Shown piece by piece: positions 17,184-25,245 of a DNA stretch of 64,000 nt. Numbering within the stretch: position 1 is the first letter of the stretch; every line of letters starts with the position of its first letter. The translations under genes and the position numbers were made by a program. A model generated the notes under the pieces. It saw nothing but the letters and a program-made list of their open reading frames with translations, did no database searches and was not told where the DNA came from. Source of the stretch: Spirosoma sp. KUDC1026 (lineage in GTDB: Bacteria > Bacteroidota > Bacteroidia > Cytophagales > Spirosomataceae); NCBI RefSeq assembly GCF_013375035.1, contig NZ_CP056032.1, forward strand, positions 5,730,291 through 5,794,290. Direction: 5' to 3'.

Positions 17184-18053
17184 ATGAAACGCGTATTAGT
17201 AGTTTTTGCCGCCGTGGCTATGCTTTCTTCCTGTGGTAGTAAGAAACGGTTGGCTGAAATCAAATCTCTTCAAGAAGCCCGCGATAAAGCAGTAGCTTCC
17301 TTAAATGATTGTGATCAGCGTACGGCTGACCTGCGTTCGCAACTGACAACAAAAGACGCTGACCTGCAAGGCAAAACGAAGCAGGTTGGTGATTTACAAG
17401 CCCAGATTGATTACCTGAAAAAGACAAATACCAACCTGCTCGACCGCATGTCGGATCTGTCGATTGTAAGTAAGTCTGGCGCCGAGAGTATCAAAAAGTC
17501 GCTCGAAACGCTGAATGAGCAAACCAAATACACCAATAACCTGAACGCATCGATTCAGCGGAAGGACTCGATCAACCTGGCGCTGGTTATGAACCTGAAA
17601 CGGTCGCTGGACGATGTAAATGATCAGGACGTAACGGTTGAGGTAAAGAAAGGGGTTGTGTATGTATCGATCTCCGACAAACTGCTGTTCCGTTCGGGTA
17701 GCTACGATATCACCACGCGCGCCGAGAACGTACTGGGCAAAGTAGCCAAAGTTGTTAACGACCACAAAGAGCTGGACATCTTGGTAGAAGGCCATACGGA
17801 TGCTGTCCCCATTTCGACGGCGTCGATCAAAGACAACTGGGACCTGAGTGCTCTGCGGGCTACGTCGGTTGTCCGGACGCTGCAAACCAAATTTGGTGTA
17901 TCGCCAGAACGGATGACGGCCGGTGGCCGCTCGGAGTTTTCGCCAAAAGATGACAACTCTACGTCGGTTGGTCGTCAGCAAAACCGCCGGACGGAGATCA
18001 TCATCACGCCGAAACTCGATCAGTTCTTTAACCTGCTGTCGAACGGTAAATAA
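17184..18053 (+). CDS. OmpA-type peptidoglycan-binding lipoprotein
   Basis: This 289-residue protein has the lipobox 'AMLSSCGS' (Cys 17), a long coiled coil (about 20-130, Lys/Gln/Asp-rich heptads) and a C-terminal OmpA/MotB domain (about 165-280). Landmarks are 'VEGHTDAVPI', 'LSALRATSVVRTLQ', 'RMTAGGRSEFSP' and 'GRQQNRRTEIII', which include the Asp and Arg that bind diaminopimelate in peptidoglycan. It should tether the outer membrane to the cell wall. It is monocistronic, with its own promoter and the 64-base palindromic terminator. Confidence 0.9.
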   Translation: MKRVLVVFAAVAMLSSCGSKKRLAEIKSLQEARDKAVASLNDCDQRTADLRSQLTTKDADLQGKTKQVGDLQAQIDYLKKTNTNLLDRMSDLSIVSKSGAESIKKSLETLNEQTKYTNNLNASIQRKDSINLALVMNLKRSLDDVNDQDVTVEVKKGVVYVSISDKLLFRSGSYDITTRAENVLGKVAKVVNDHKELDILVEGHTDAVPISTASIKDNWDLSALRATSVVRTLQTKFGVSPERMTAGGRSEFSPKDDNSTSVGRQQNRRTEIIITPKLDQFFNLLSNGK

Positions 18054-18060
18054 TCAATTG

Positions 18061-18124
18061 AATCACTTAATATGAAAAAGCCCCGCTGGCAATTGCCAGC
18101 GGGGCTTTTTCATATTAAGTGATT
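18061..18124. terminator. Bidirectional terminator, 64-bp perfect palindrome
   Basis: All 64 bases are self-complementary with no mismatch; the centre is AATT. The core is AAAAAGCCCCGCTGGC and its complement, so each strand ends in a GC stem followed by a T run. It separates the convergent OmpA-type and lspA genes and starts seven bases after the former's stop codon. Confidence 0.92.
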
Positions 18125-18127
18125 GCG

Positions 18128-18898
18128 TTATAGCTTATCTTCTTCTTTCGTTTTTGGCTCGTCCGTATCAACCGAGGAAGCCGACGTGACAGTGTTATCG
18201 TCGGGCTCAGTGGACGGCGCCTTTTCCCCTTCTTCAGCCAGATACTCGGTTGTTGGTAATACTTCAGCTTCAGTAGCATCCGGGCCAGACGCAGGTAGCA
18301 ACCCGCCCTCTGCCGATTGCTCACCAAAGAAACGACGCTGGAAAAACAGGATGATACAAACCCCAATGAAGATACAGGCATCGGCCACGTTGAAGATCGG
18401 CGTCGAATAATATTGTCCTCCCCATACCGGTACCCATTCGGGAATAAAACCTTCCCAGACGTCAATAAAGATCATATCGATCACCTGCCCATGAAACCAG
18501 GGCGTTGGAGAACCATAGGGTGCGTTATTCAGAAAAACCCCGTAGAACGTACTATCAATCACATTGCCGACAGCTCCGGCCAGAATCATCGCCATCGCCC
18601 AGAGTAGACCATTGGGAGCGCCCCGATGCGCCAGGTACACCAGGTAATAGCCAATGCCTACCATAGCAAACAGGCGGAAAACGCTCAGCAATAATTTGCC
18701 GTACTCGTAGCCTAACTGCATACCAAAGGCCATACCCGGATTCAGTACGTAGTGCAGCTTAAACCAGTCGCCAATCAGATTGATCTGACCCGCAAAGCCG
18801 GGAGCCATGTAGTAATGAACGCCCAGCTTAACGCCCTGATCCACGGCAATCAGCAGTAAGGTCAGTAAAAAAAACTTAAGGGGATTTTTCTGAATCAT
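18128..18898 (-). CDS. lspA: Lipoprotein signal peptidase II with acidic tail
   Basis: LspA cleaves prolipoproteins ahead of the lipidated cysteine in the inner membrane. Four hydrophobic segments are visible (about 8-30, 68-90, 97-115 and 168-188), with 'NPGMAFG' and the catalytic aspartates D141 ('HGQVIDMIF') and D173 ('FNVADACIF'). At 256 residues it is about 90 longer than E. coli LspA. There are insertions of roughly 15-18 residues before D141 and about 14 between D141 and D173, plus a C-terminal tail of about 65 residues after residue 190 that is acidic, Ser/Thr-rich and probably cytoplasmic and disordered. The many lipoproteins in the window are its likely substrates. Confidence 0.93.
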   Translation of the reverse strand: MIQKNPLKFFLLTLLLIAVDQGVKLGVHYYMAPGFAGQINLIGDWFKLHYVLNPGMAFGMQLGYEYGKLLLSVFRLFAMVGIGYYLVYLAHRGAPNGLLWAMAMILAGAVGNVIDSTFYGVFLNNAPYGSPTPWFHGQVIDMIFIDVWEGFIPEWVPVWGGQYYSTPIFNVADACIFIGVCIILFFQRRFFGEQSAEGGLLPASGPDATEAEVLPTTEYLAEEGEKAPSTEPDDNTVTSASSVDTDEPKTKEEDKL

Positions 18899-18940
18899 GA
18901 TGCAAAGATAGAAGACCCAGCCTGATAGGTACTAAAAGAA

Positions 18941-19013
18941 ATACGGAGGGTCTGGCGTCGGCGTTGATCCGGGAAAGTCCGTCGATCAGCTCCGGCAACC
19001 ATGCCCTCCGTAT
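18941..19013 (-). other. Stem-loop between proline dehydrogenase and lspA
   Basis: ATACGGAGGG (18941-18950) pairs perfectly with CCCTCCGTAT (19004-19013) across a 53-base loop that itself contains GATC-flanked complementary pieces. On the minus strand the closing arm is followed by TTTCTTTT. It could be a terminator for the proline dehydrogenase transcript or an RNA element in the lspA leader. Confidence 0.4.
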
Positions 19014-19033
19014 GTGCGTATCTGTACGATAAA

Positions 19034-20293
19034 TTACTTGCAGCTTTTACGCCGGCACAACTCGTTAGCGACCAGCGTGAATTCCCGGCTGCTCTGACCA
19101 GCAATAGACTTGTTCTCGTCGGCTCGCCGGAATAGATATGGCATTACCGCTTCAACAGGACCGTAAGGTACGTATTTCGCCACATTGTAGTCAGCACTGG
19201 CCAGGTTGTACGAAATGTTATCGCTCATGCCCAGCAGCTGGGCAAAGTAAACGTGCGGATCATTCGCGGGAATACCCATTTCCTGCATCCGCCGAACACA
19301 GTACTGACAGCTGTACTCGTTGTGCGTACCCAGGCAGATCGACAGGACATCCCGGTTTTCCAGCGCGTAATCAATAGCCGCGTTGAAATCACGATCTGTA
19401 TCCTCTTTCGTCGCCTGGATGGGATCCTGGTACTCGTCTTCGTGCGAGCGTACCCGTTCCTTTTCCATGTAAGCACCCCGAACCAGCTTGGCCCCCAAGT
19501 AGTATCCTTTGGCACGCGCTTCTTCAGTATCGCGACGCAGGTGAGCCAAACTTTCCCAGCGGTACATCTGATACGTATTATAAACAATAGGCCGCTCGTG
19601 GTTATAGCGATCCATCATCTCATACGAGAGCGTATCGATGGTATCCTGAATCCAGCTTTCTTCGGCGTCGATAAAGATCCGCACGTTCCGCTCGTGAGCC
19701 CGGCGACATAACGTATCGACCCGCTTCAGCACCCGGTCAAATTCGGCTTTCTGCTCTTTATTAAGCGAGTCGCCAATCTGTACGGCTTCCAGTAATTCGG
19801 TCGATGCCAGTCCGGTTACTTTGAAAACAGAGAAGGGAATATCAGTCGCTTCGCTGGCGCGCTCGATGGTACGCAGAATCTCGAGCGTGGTTTCATCAAA
19901 GCTTTTTTCGGTTTCTTCCCCCTCGACCGAATAGTCGAGAATGGTCCCGATATGAGCCTTGTGCAGTTGCTGGATGGTGTGCTCCGAATCGCGGATGCTC
20001 TCGCCCCCGCAGAACTGCTCAAAAATGGTATTCTTAATAAGGAATTTGATGGGGAGATGTAAACGCAGGGCGATCTTTATGAAAAAAGTCCCTAAATTTA
20101 CCAGCCATCCCTTATTCATCAACGCAAATAACCAGTAGGTCTTTCGAAGTTTGGAATTCGACTGGGCAGAAAAGGCAATCGAAGTGTCTTCAAATGAAAC
20201 TGGCACTGCTTCCGTTGGCCGTTCGACGGTTTCCGGAAAAAGATTACTTCGGTTCGACATATCAGTGCTCCGTTTTGACGGTGCTACTTCCAT
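19034..20293 (-). CDS. Proline dehydrogenase
   Basis: This monofunctional FAD-dependent proline dehydrogenase has 419 residues in a TIM-barrel fold. It oxidises proline to pyrroline-5-carboxylate and passes electrons to the quinone pool. Landmarks are 'KVTGLASTELLEA', 'VRIFIDAEESWIQDTID', 'YYLGAKLVRGAYMEKER' (flavin- and substrate-binding barrel strand), 'LSICLGTHNEYS' and the C-terminal 'VAKYVPYGPVEAVMPYLFRR' with the paired arginines that bind the substrate carboxylate. A later ATG at 20260 (MSNRSNLFPE) is an alternative start. No P5C dehydrogenase is fused or adjacent. Confidence 0.92.
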   Translation of the reverse strand: MEVAPSKRSTDMSNRSNLFPETVERPTEAVPVSFEDTSIAFSAQSNSKLRKTYWLFALMNKGWLVNLGTFFIKIALRLHLPIKFLIKNTIFEQFCGGESIRDSEHTIQQLHKAHIGTILDYSVEGEETEKSFDETTLEILRTIERASEATDIPFSVFKVTGLASTELLEAVQIGDSLNKEQKAEFDRVLKRVDTLCRRAHERNVRIFIDAEESWIQDTIDTLSYEMMDRYNHERPIVYNTYQMYRWESLAHLRRDTEEARAKGYYLGAKLVRGAYMEKERVRSHEDEYQDPIQATKEDTDRDFNAAIDYALENRDVLSICLGTHNEYSCQYCVRRMQEMGIPANDPHVYFAQLLGMSDNISYNLASADYNVAKYVPYGPVEAVMPYLFRRADENKSIAGQSSREFTLVANELCRRKSCK

Positions 20294-20442
20294 AGCGTTA
20301 GGTGCGTGTCGGTTAACACGGTCGAAATATATAACGAAATTTCGGCCTATCCGTTAAGCTCACCGGCGCGGCTTGTTCGACAAATTAGAAACAACAGTAG
20401 AAAAATAAAGGAACTGACCTGAAAAACAGTCAATTCCCTTCG

Positions 20443-20461
20443 CAAATATACCATAAATTTG
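20443..20461. promoter_or_regulatory. Back-to-back -7 boxes in divergent gap
   Basis: CAAATATA (20443-20450) reads TATATTTG on the minus strand and TAAATTTG (20454-20461) lies on the plus strand. Both match TAnnTTTG and face away from each other, three bases apart. They would serve proline dehydrogenase (leader about 140 bases) and the DAHP synthase gene (leader about 45 bases). Clear -33 elements are lacking, and the near-symmetry could instead mark an operator. Confidence 0.35.
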
Positions 20462-20514
20462 CATCAAAAAGTTCCTTATAGAGTACCTGGTTATTGACCA
20501 ATTACGCGTTTTGT

Positions 20515-21618
20515 ATGAAAGTAGAATTAACCGTAGAACCGCTTGGATCCTGGATAGATACCAACGGCAAACCTCTGATTATCGCTGGTCCGTGTAGCGC
20601 TGAAACCGAAGACCAGTTAGTGGAAACTGCCCGTCAGTTGAAAGAGCTGAACGCGGTGCATGTGATTCGGGCGGGTGTATGGAAACCCCGTACCCGGCCG
20701 GGCAGCTTCGAGGGTATGGGCGAAGCCGCTCTCCCCTGGATTCAGCGGGCGAAGGCGGAAACGGGTCTGCCGTTTGCCGTTGAAGTAGCGACGCCGGAAC
20801 ACATTGAGCTGGCGTTGAAATACGGTGTTGATATTTTGTGGGTGGGTGCCCGGACAACGGTAAACCCATTCAACGTTCAGGAGATTGCCGATGCCCTGCG
20901 TGGCGTTGACGTACCTGTACTGGTTAAAAACCCGGTTAATCCGGATCTGGCCCTGTGGGTCGGTGCTTTCGAGCGTCTTGCCGGAGCCGGCATCACGAAA
21001 CTGGGCGCTATTCACCGCGGATTTGCGACGGGCGAAGCGACCAAGTACCGGAACGTACCGATGTGGCAGATGGCCATCGAACTGAAATCGATTTTCCCAC
21101 AACTGCCAATCATTGGCGATCCCAGCCACATGGCCGGTAAGCGGGCCTACCTCAACGAACTGGCGCAGATGGCGATGGACCTCAACTACGACGGTCTGAT
21201 CGTTGAATCGCATATCGATCCCGATAAAGCATGGAGTGATGCTGCTCAGCAACTGACACCTGCCGCGTTCGGTGAAATGCTCGATCATCTGCAGATCCGC
21301 CAGGTTGAATCACAGAATCTGGAATTTCAGAGCGTAATGGAGCAAAGCCGTCGGAACATCGACAACGTTGACCGGCAGATCGTTGAGATGCTGGCGGCCC
21401 GGATGGCACTGGTTGAACGCCTGGCTGAGTACAAACGGGATAATAACGTTACGTTGTTCCAGCCTGATCGCTGGAAAGAAATCCTGCAATCGCGGGCCGA
21501 CCTGGGTAAGAAACTGAATCTGTATCCAGAAGTAGTGGAAGAGATTTACAAAATCATCCACATGGAGTCGATCCGGAAGCAGACCGAAATCATGAACAGC
21601 TCGGTGCAGAACGCCTAA
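20515..21618 (+). CDS. DAHP synthase/chorismate mutase (type II) fusion
   Basis: This bifunctional shikimate-pathway enzyme has 367 residues from the ATG at 20515. The N-terminal DAHP synthase domain (about 20-265) shows 'IIAGPCSAETEDQL', 'RAGVWKPRTRPGSFEGMG', 'ILWVGARTTVNPF', 'LVKNPVNPDL' and 'IGDPSHMAGKR', the beta/KDO8P-synthase-like type. The C-terminal domain (about 280-360) is an AroQ chorismate mutase ('RRNIDNVDRQIVEMLAARMA'). This order is the usual one in Bacteroidetes, and the mutase part often mediates feedback control by prephenate or aromatic amino acids. It is followed directly by a strong terminator. Confidence 0.93.
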   Translation: MKVELTVEPLGSWIDTNGKPLIIAGPCSAETEDQLVETARQLKELNAVHVIRAGVWKPRTRPGSFEGMGEAALPWIQRAKAETGLPFAVEVATPEHIELALKYGVDILWVGARTTVNPFNVQEIADALRGVDVPVLVKNPVNPDLALWVGAFERLAGAGITKLGAIHRGFATGEATKYRNVPMWQMAIELKSIFPQLPIIGDPSHMAGKRAYLNELAQMAMDLNYDGLIVESHIDPDKAWSDAAQQLTPAAFGEMLDHLQIRQVESQNLEFQSVMEQSRRNIDNVDRQIVEMLAARMALVERLAEYKRDNNVTLFQPDRWKEILQSRADLGKKLNLYPEVVEEIYKIIHMESIRKQTEIMNSSVQNA

Positions 21619-21637
21619 ACCGAACGCTGGTTTTGTC

Positions 21638-21673
21638 AAATCCCTCAGTTCGGCACGAACTGAGGGATTTTTT
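21638..21673 (+). terminator. Intrinsic terminator after DAHP synthase
   Basis: The 15-base perfect stem AAATCCCTCAGTTCG / CGAACTGAGGGATTT has a three-base loop (GCA) and continues into a T run. It lies between convergent genes and may also serve the DUF4249 gene on the other strand. Confidence 0.9.
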
Positions 21674-21697
21674 GTTGCTACTGGCCCAGACAAAGCT

Positions 21698-22621
21698 TCA
21701 CCGGCTTACCCTCAGTCGCATGGTGGAGCGGTTATAGCCCGCAAAGCACCCCAGCCCACCTTGTATGTTAGACGGAATAAGCACCGGCTCGGCAAAGGGA
21801 TTACCGGACGACTGCGCCTGCAGCCCCGCGGCAGTCTGGTACTGGTAATACGTTTTCTCGATATTCAGCAGGTTGACCGTAACAATTGCATCCCGGAACC
21901 GGCTCGAAAAACTACGCTGGGCCGCCGGGCTATTAACGTCGATTCGGCTGATATACGCCCGTTCCGAAAAGATCTGGTCCCCGTCCCGGTTCTCGTCAGA
22001 TTGCAGACTCCCGTTCGCGGCATCAAAGCGGACGTTACGGTACTCCCGACGACCGGCCGAGTCGGCATTAATGAACTGAAACAAACCGGTTAGCTGATAG
22101 TAGTTTGCCTGATTCGGCTGGTCGGTCCAGCTGGCGTGGACGTAGTAGCGTTTCTGTTGATTAAAGAATTGATTGATGATAGCCGAATCAAACGCAATAC
22201 CATCCAGTCTGACAATACTGGGAATGGTACAGCTGCTTTCGGCCCGCTCACCACCAGGGGTCTGCACCACCAGTTTGTACGTCCGGCCGGCAATAATAGG
22301 CAGGAACCGGGCCTCAATGCTGTAATAGTCTGCCGTGTTGTTCTTATTATTCAGAGCAACTAATCGGCCACCTTCCTGAATGGTAACCACGGCGTTTTGA
22401 ATGTTCTGGGTAGCGCCTGTATTAATGCTGTCGCCCAGCACCGTCCGGGAGCGGGATACCTTCACCGCCAGCACCGTGTCCTGCGGGGACAGGAAGCCCG
22501 TAACGACGAGTTTGCCCGACTCCCGGTTCAGAAACTCCGGGTTTACTTCCGTGCGCAGACTACCGCAGCCCGTTAGCAGGAACAAACAACCGATTAGCCA
22601 CCAGCCGTATTGTAGGTTCAT
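21698..22621 (-). CDS. DUF4249 lipoprotein
   Basis: This 307-residue exported protein starts 'MNLQYGWWLIGCLFLLTGCG', a lipoprotein signal with Cys 19. The mature part matches DUF4249 ('KLVVTGFLSPQDTVLAVKVS', 'GRTYKLVVQTPGGERAESSC', and a Cys near the end). DUF4249 proteins are found next to TonB-dependent receptors in Bacteroidetes and are thought to be their surface-exposed partner lipoproteins, analogous to SusD; the ligand is unknown. Its ATG lies two bases after the TGA of the receptor gene, so translation is coupled. The short alternative start at an upstream TTG was rejected. Confidence 0.85.
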   Translation of the reverse strand: MNLQYGWWLIGCLFLLTGCGSLRTEVNPEFLNRESGKLVVTGFLSPQDTVLAVKVSRSRTVLGDSINTGATQNIQNAVVTIQEGGRLVALNNKNNTADYYSIEARFLPIIAGRTYKLVVQTPGGERAESSCTIPSIVRLDGIAFDSAIINQFFNQQKRYYVHASWTDQPNQANYYQLTGLFQFINADSAGRREYRNVRFDAANGSLQSDENRDGDQIFSERAYISRIDVNSPAAQRSFSSRFRDAIVTVNLLNIEKTYYQYQTAAGLQAQSSGNPFAEPVLIPSNIQGGLGCFAGYNRSTMRLRVSR

Positions 22622-22623
22622 GA

Positions 22624-25041
22624 TCAAAATGTAAAATTATAGCTGATAGACGGTACAATCGGGAATACAGAATACCGGTACAAAGCCGTTCGCGGAGCCT
22701 GACCTGTTTGATTGACCGATTCGAGCTGGTAGAAAAATGGGTTCCGGCGGTTGTAAAGGTTATAAACGCTTATCTCCCAGGTCCGTTCGTGTCGTTTTTT
22801 TTGCTTGTGGAATTGCAGGCTCAGATCCATCCGATGATACGCTTCGGCACGGAAACTGTTTTTTTCGGTTCCGTAATCCTGCACCTGTCGGTTGCGCTGC
22901 AATAGCCGCTGCACCAACCCGCTGCTCGTACTGAAGGGCGTACCACCCGGCTGGTACGTATCGTACAGTCCCACCGGCACGGTCAGCGCCTGCCCGGTAC
23001 CGTACACCCAGGTCGACGAGAGCGTGATGCCTTTGCTCAGTTCGTAGATACCCACCAGCGAGATGTCGTGTCGTCGGTCGTAGCGGGGGAAATAAGGACG
23101 TCCGCCGTTCAGCTCCGCAAACTGCCACTGCGTCCAGGACAGCGTGTAGCCCAGCCAACCCGACAGGCGACCTACTTTTTTCTGTAACAGCACCTCGGCC
23201 CCGTACGACCAGCCCCGCCCGGTCGTTACGTTATCCTCCCAGCTAACCGGGCGAGTCGACGTGGGATCGGAGATGAGCAGAAAACTGGCGCCCTCGCGGT
23301 AGTTGATGATGTTCCGCATGGTTTTGTAATACCCTTCGACGGTTAGCGTCAGGCCTTTGGTCAGCGCACCGGCTCCGGCAAAATCTTTGGCTATTCCAGC
23401 CGCTACCTGCTGGGACTGCTGCGGCAGGACCCGGCCCGTGGTAGGCACCCACAGATCCGTTGGCAAGCCGATACCCGTGTTGGACAGCAGATGTACGTAT
23501 TGATTCATCAGTGCGTACGACGCTTTGACCGACAAGTTGGGACGTAGCGTGTAACCCATCGACAGCCGCGGCTCGGGCCGCAGATACCCCGCGTTCTTCT
23601 GCTGAAAATGACTCAAACGCACTCCGCCGTTAATTCGCCACCGATCCGACGGACGCCAGTTATCTTCAACGTACACGCCCGATTCTACCGCGTCGATGGC
23701 CTCAACCGTCGAGGTAAATTCGGCATCACTGGCGTTCTGAAGCACCACGGCGCTGGGCGTGAACCGGTGATAGATCGTCTGCACGCCTGTCCGTATTGAG
23801 TGCTGGGGCGTTGGGTAAAAATCAAGATCGTACTTCAGCGAGAAATCCCGGATGCCCGAACTGTACCGCAACGAAAACTGGTCGGCGGCATTCACCTGCG
23901 TGCTGGGTTGATCGGACGAAATCTGTAGTTTGTAATCGCTGAAAATCAGTGACAGGTTCGAGAATAACTTCTGGCTGAACAGGTGATTCCACCGGAAGGT
24001 ACTGGTAGCATTCCCCCAGCCCAGACTGACATCGGTACCCGCCGACTGTTCACGCGCGTAGAACCGATCCCGACCGAAATAGCCGCTCAGGTACACCTTG
24101 TCTTTTGGCCCCAGGTCATAATTGGCTTTCACGTTCAGGTCGTAAAAATAGTAGCCCGCCTGCGTTTCGCCATTGCTCTGCGCCCGGATGATCGGAGCCG
24201 TAATGGCATCCAGATACGTACGCCGGCCGGAAACGACGAACGAACCTCTGCGGTTTTTAGTCAGCGGTCCTTCCAGCATCAGCCGTGACGAGATCAGACC
24301 AATACCGCCTTCACCGTGCAGTTTTTCGCGGTTGCCGTCTTTCATGTTCAACTCGATCACCGACGAAAGCCGACCGCCAAACCGCGCGGGGAAGCCACCT
24401 TTGGTTAGCTCAATGCTTTTGATAGCGTCGCCGTTAAAGACCGAAAAGAAGCCGAACAGGTGATTGGCGTTGTAGACAATGGCGTCGTCCAGAATAATCA
24501 GATTCTGGTCGGGTCCGCCCCCACGCACGTAGATACCCGTCTGTCCTTCTGAGCCTTTTTGTACGCCGGGCATCAGCTGCAGCACTTTCAATACGTCCTT
24601 TTCGCCCAGAAAGGCCGGAATTTTCTTGATCTGCGTGATCGGAATATCAATCTGGCTCATCTGGGCCGTTTCGCTCACTTTTTCGTCCGTCGCCTGCCCC
24701 GCTACGTTGACCTCGGCCAGTTGCTGTCCAGGTTGCAGGCTGATGTTCAGGCTGGCGTTTTTCTGCAACGCGACCGTTGCCTGCCGGGTGTTGTAGCCCA
24801 CAAATGAGAAGGCCAGCCGCACACTGTCGCGGGCGGGCAGGGTGAGCGAGTAGAACCCGTACGTATTGGTTGTGGTACCCGTCGATGTACCGGGAATATA
24901 GACATTTACCCCAATCAGCGCTTCCTGACTACCCACCTCCCGGACGTAGCCGCTGATGGTGTTTCGACCGGCCGACGACTGCGCCCTGGACAGCTGCGCA
25001 GCAAGCATTAGTAAACTCACAAAAAGTATTCGTACCGGCAT
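22624..25041 (-). CDS. TonB-dependent outer-membrane receptor
   Basis: This 805-residue receptor has a signal peptide (MPVRILFVSLLMLAAQLSRA), a CarboxypepD_reg-like domain (about 28-110; 'ISGYVREVGSQEALIGVNVY'), the plug domain (about 125-235; 'VLKVLQLMPGVQKGSEGQTG', 'YVRGGGPDQNLIILDDA') and a C-terminal beta-barrel ending in 'VFPIVPSISYNFTF' with terminal Phe. It imports an unknown ligand with energy from TonB-ExbBD. Together with the coupled DUF4249 lipoprotein it forms a two-gene uptake unit. No enzyme or regulator for a named substrate is next to it, and the N-terminal STN domain linked to FecR signalling is absent. Confidence 0.92.
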   Translation of the reverse strand: MPVRILFVSLLMLAAQLSRAQSSAGRNTISGYVREVGSQEALIGVNVYIPGTSTGTTTNTYGFYSLTLPARDSVRLAFSFVGYNTRQATVALQKNASLNISLQPGQQLAEVNVAGQATDEKVSETAQMSQIDIPITQIKKIPAFLGEKDVLKVLQLMPGVQKGSEGQTGIYVRGGGPDQNLIILDDAIVYNANHLFGFFSVFNGDAIKSIELTKGGFPARFGGRLSSVIELNMKDGNREKLHGEGGIGLISSRLMLEGPLTKNRRGSFVVSGRRTYLDAITAPIIRAQSNGETQAGYYFYDLNVKANYDLGPKDKVYLSGYFGRDRFYAREQSAGTDVSLGWGNATSTFRWNHLFSQKLFSNLSLIFSDYKLQISSDQPSTQVNAADQFSLRYSSGIRDFSLKYDLDFYPTPQHSIRTGVQTIYHRFTPSAVVLQNASDAEFTSTVEAIDAVESGVYVEDNWRPSDRWRINGGVRLSHFQQKNAGYLRPEPRLSMGYTLRPNLSVKASYALMNQYVHLLSNTGIGLPTDLWVPTTGRVLPQQSQQVAAGIAKDFAGAGALTKGLTLTVEGYYKTMRNIINYREGASFLLISDPTSTRPVSWEDNVTTGRGWSYGAEVLLQKKVGRLSGWLGYTLSWTQWQFAELNGGRPYFPRYDRRHDISLVGIYELSKGITLSSTWVYGTGQALTVPVGLYDTYQPGGTPFSTSSGLVQRLLQRNRQVQDYGTEKNSFRAEAYHRMDLSLQFHKQKKRHERTWEISVYNLYNRRNPFFYQLESVNQTGQAPRTALYRYSVFPIVPSISYNFTF

Positions 25042-25245
25042 GCTAAAAAGTGAATCGACAGGTATAGGCAAACCAGCGTCAGGCCGGTCATTCGGCAGGG
25101 GCTTTTCCCCATTCTTAATTAGTTAACAGCGCTTATAGAAGTATTCGTATAACAAAACAAAGGCTGGCTGGGTGAATTGCTCACTTTTACGGAATATGCG
25201 GAACAAAACGACTAATTACCAAGTACTATTATAGGAATATCTGGC

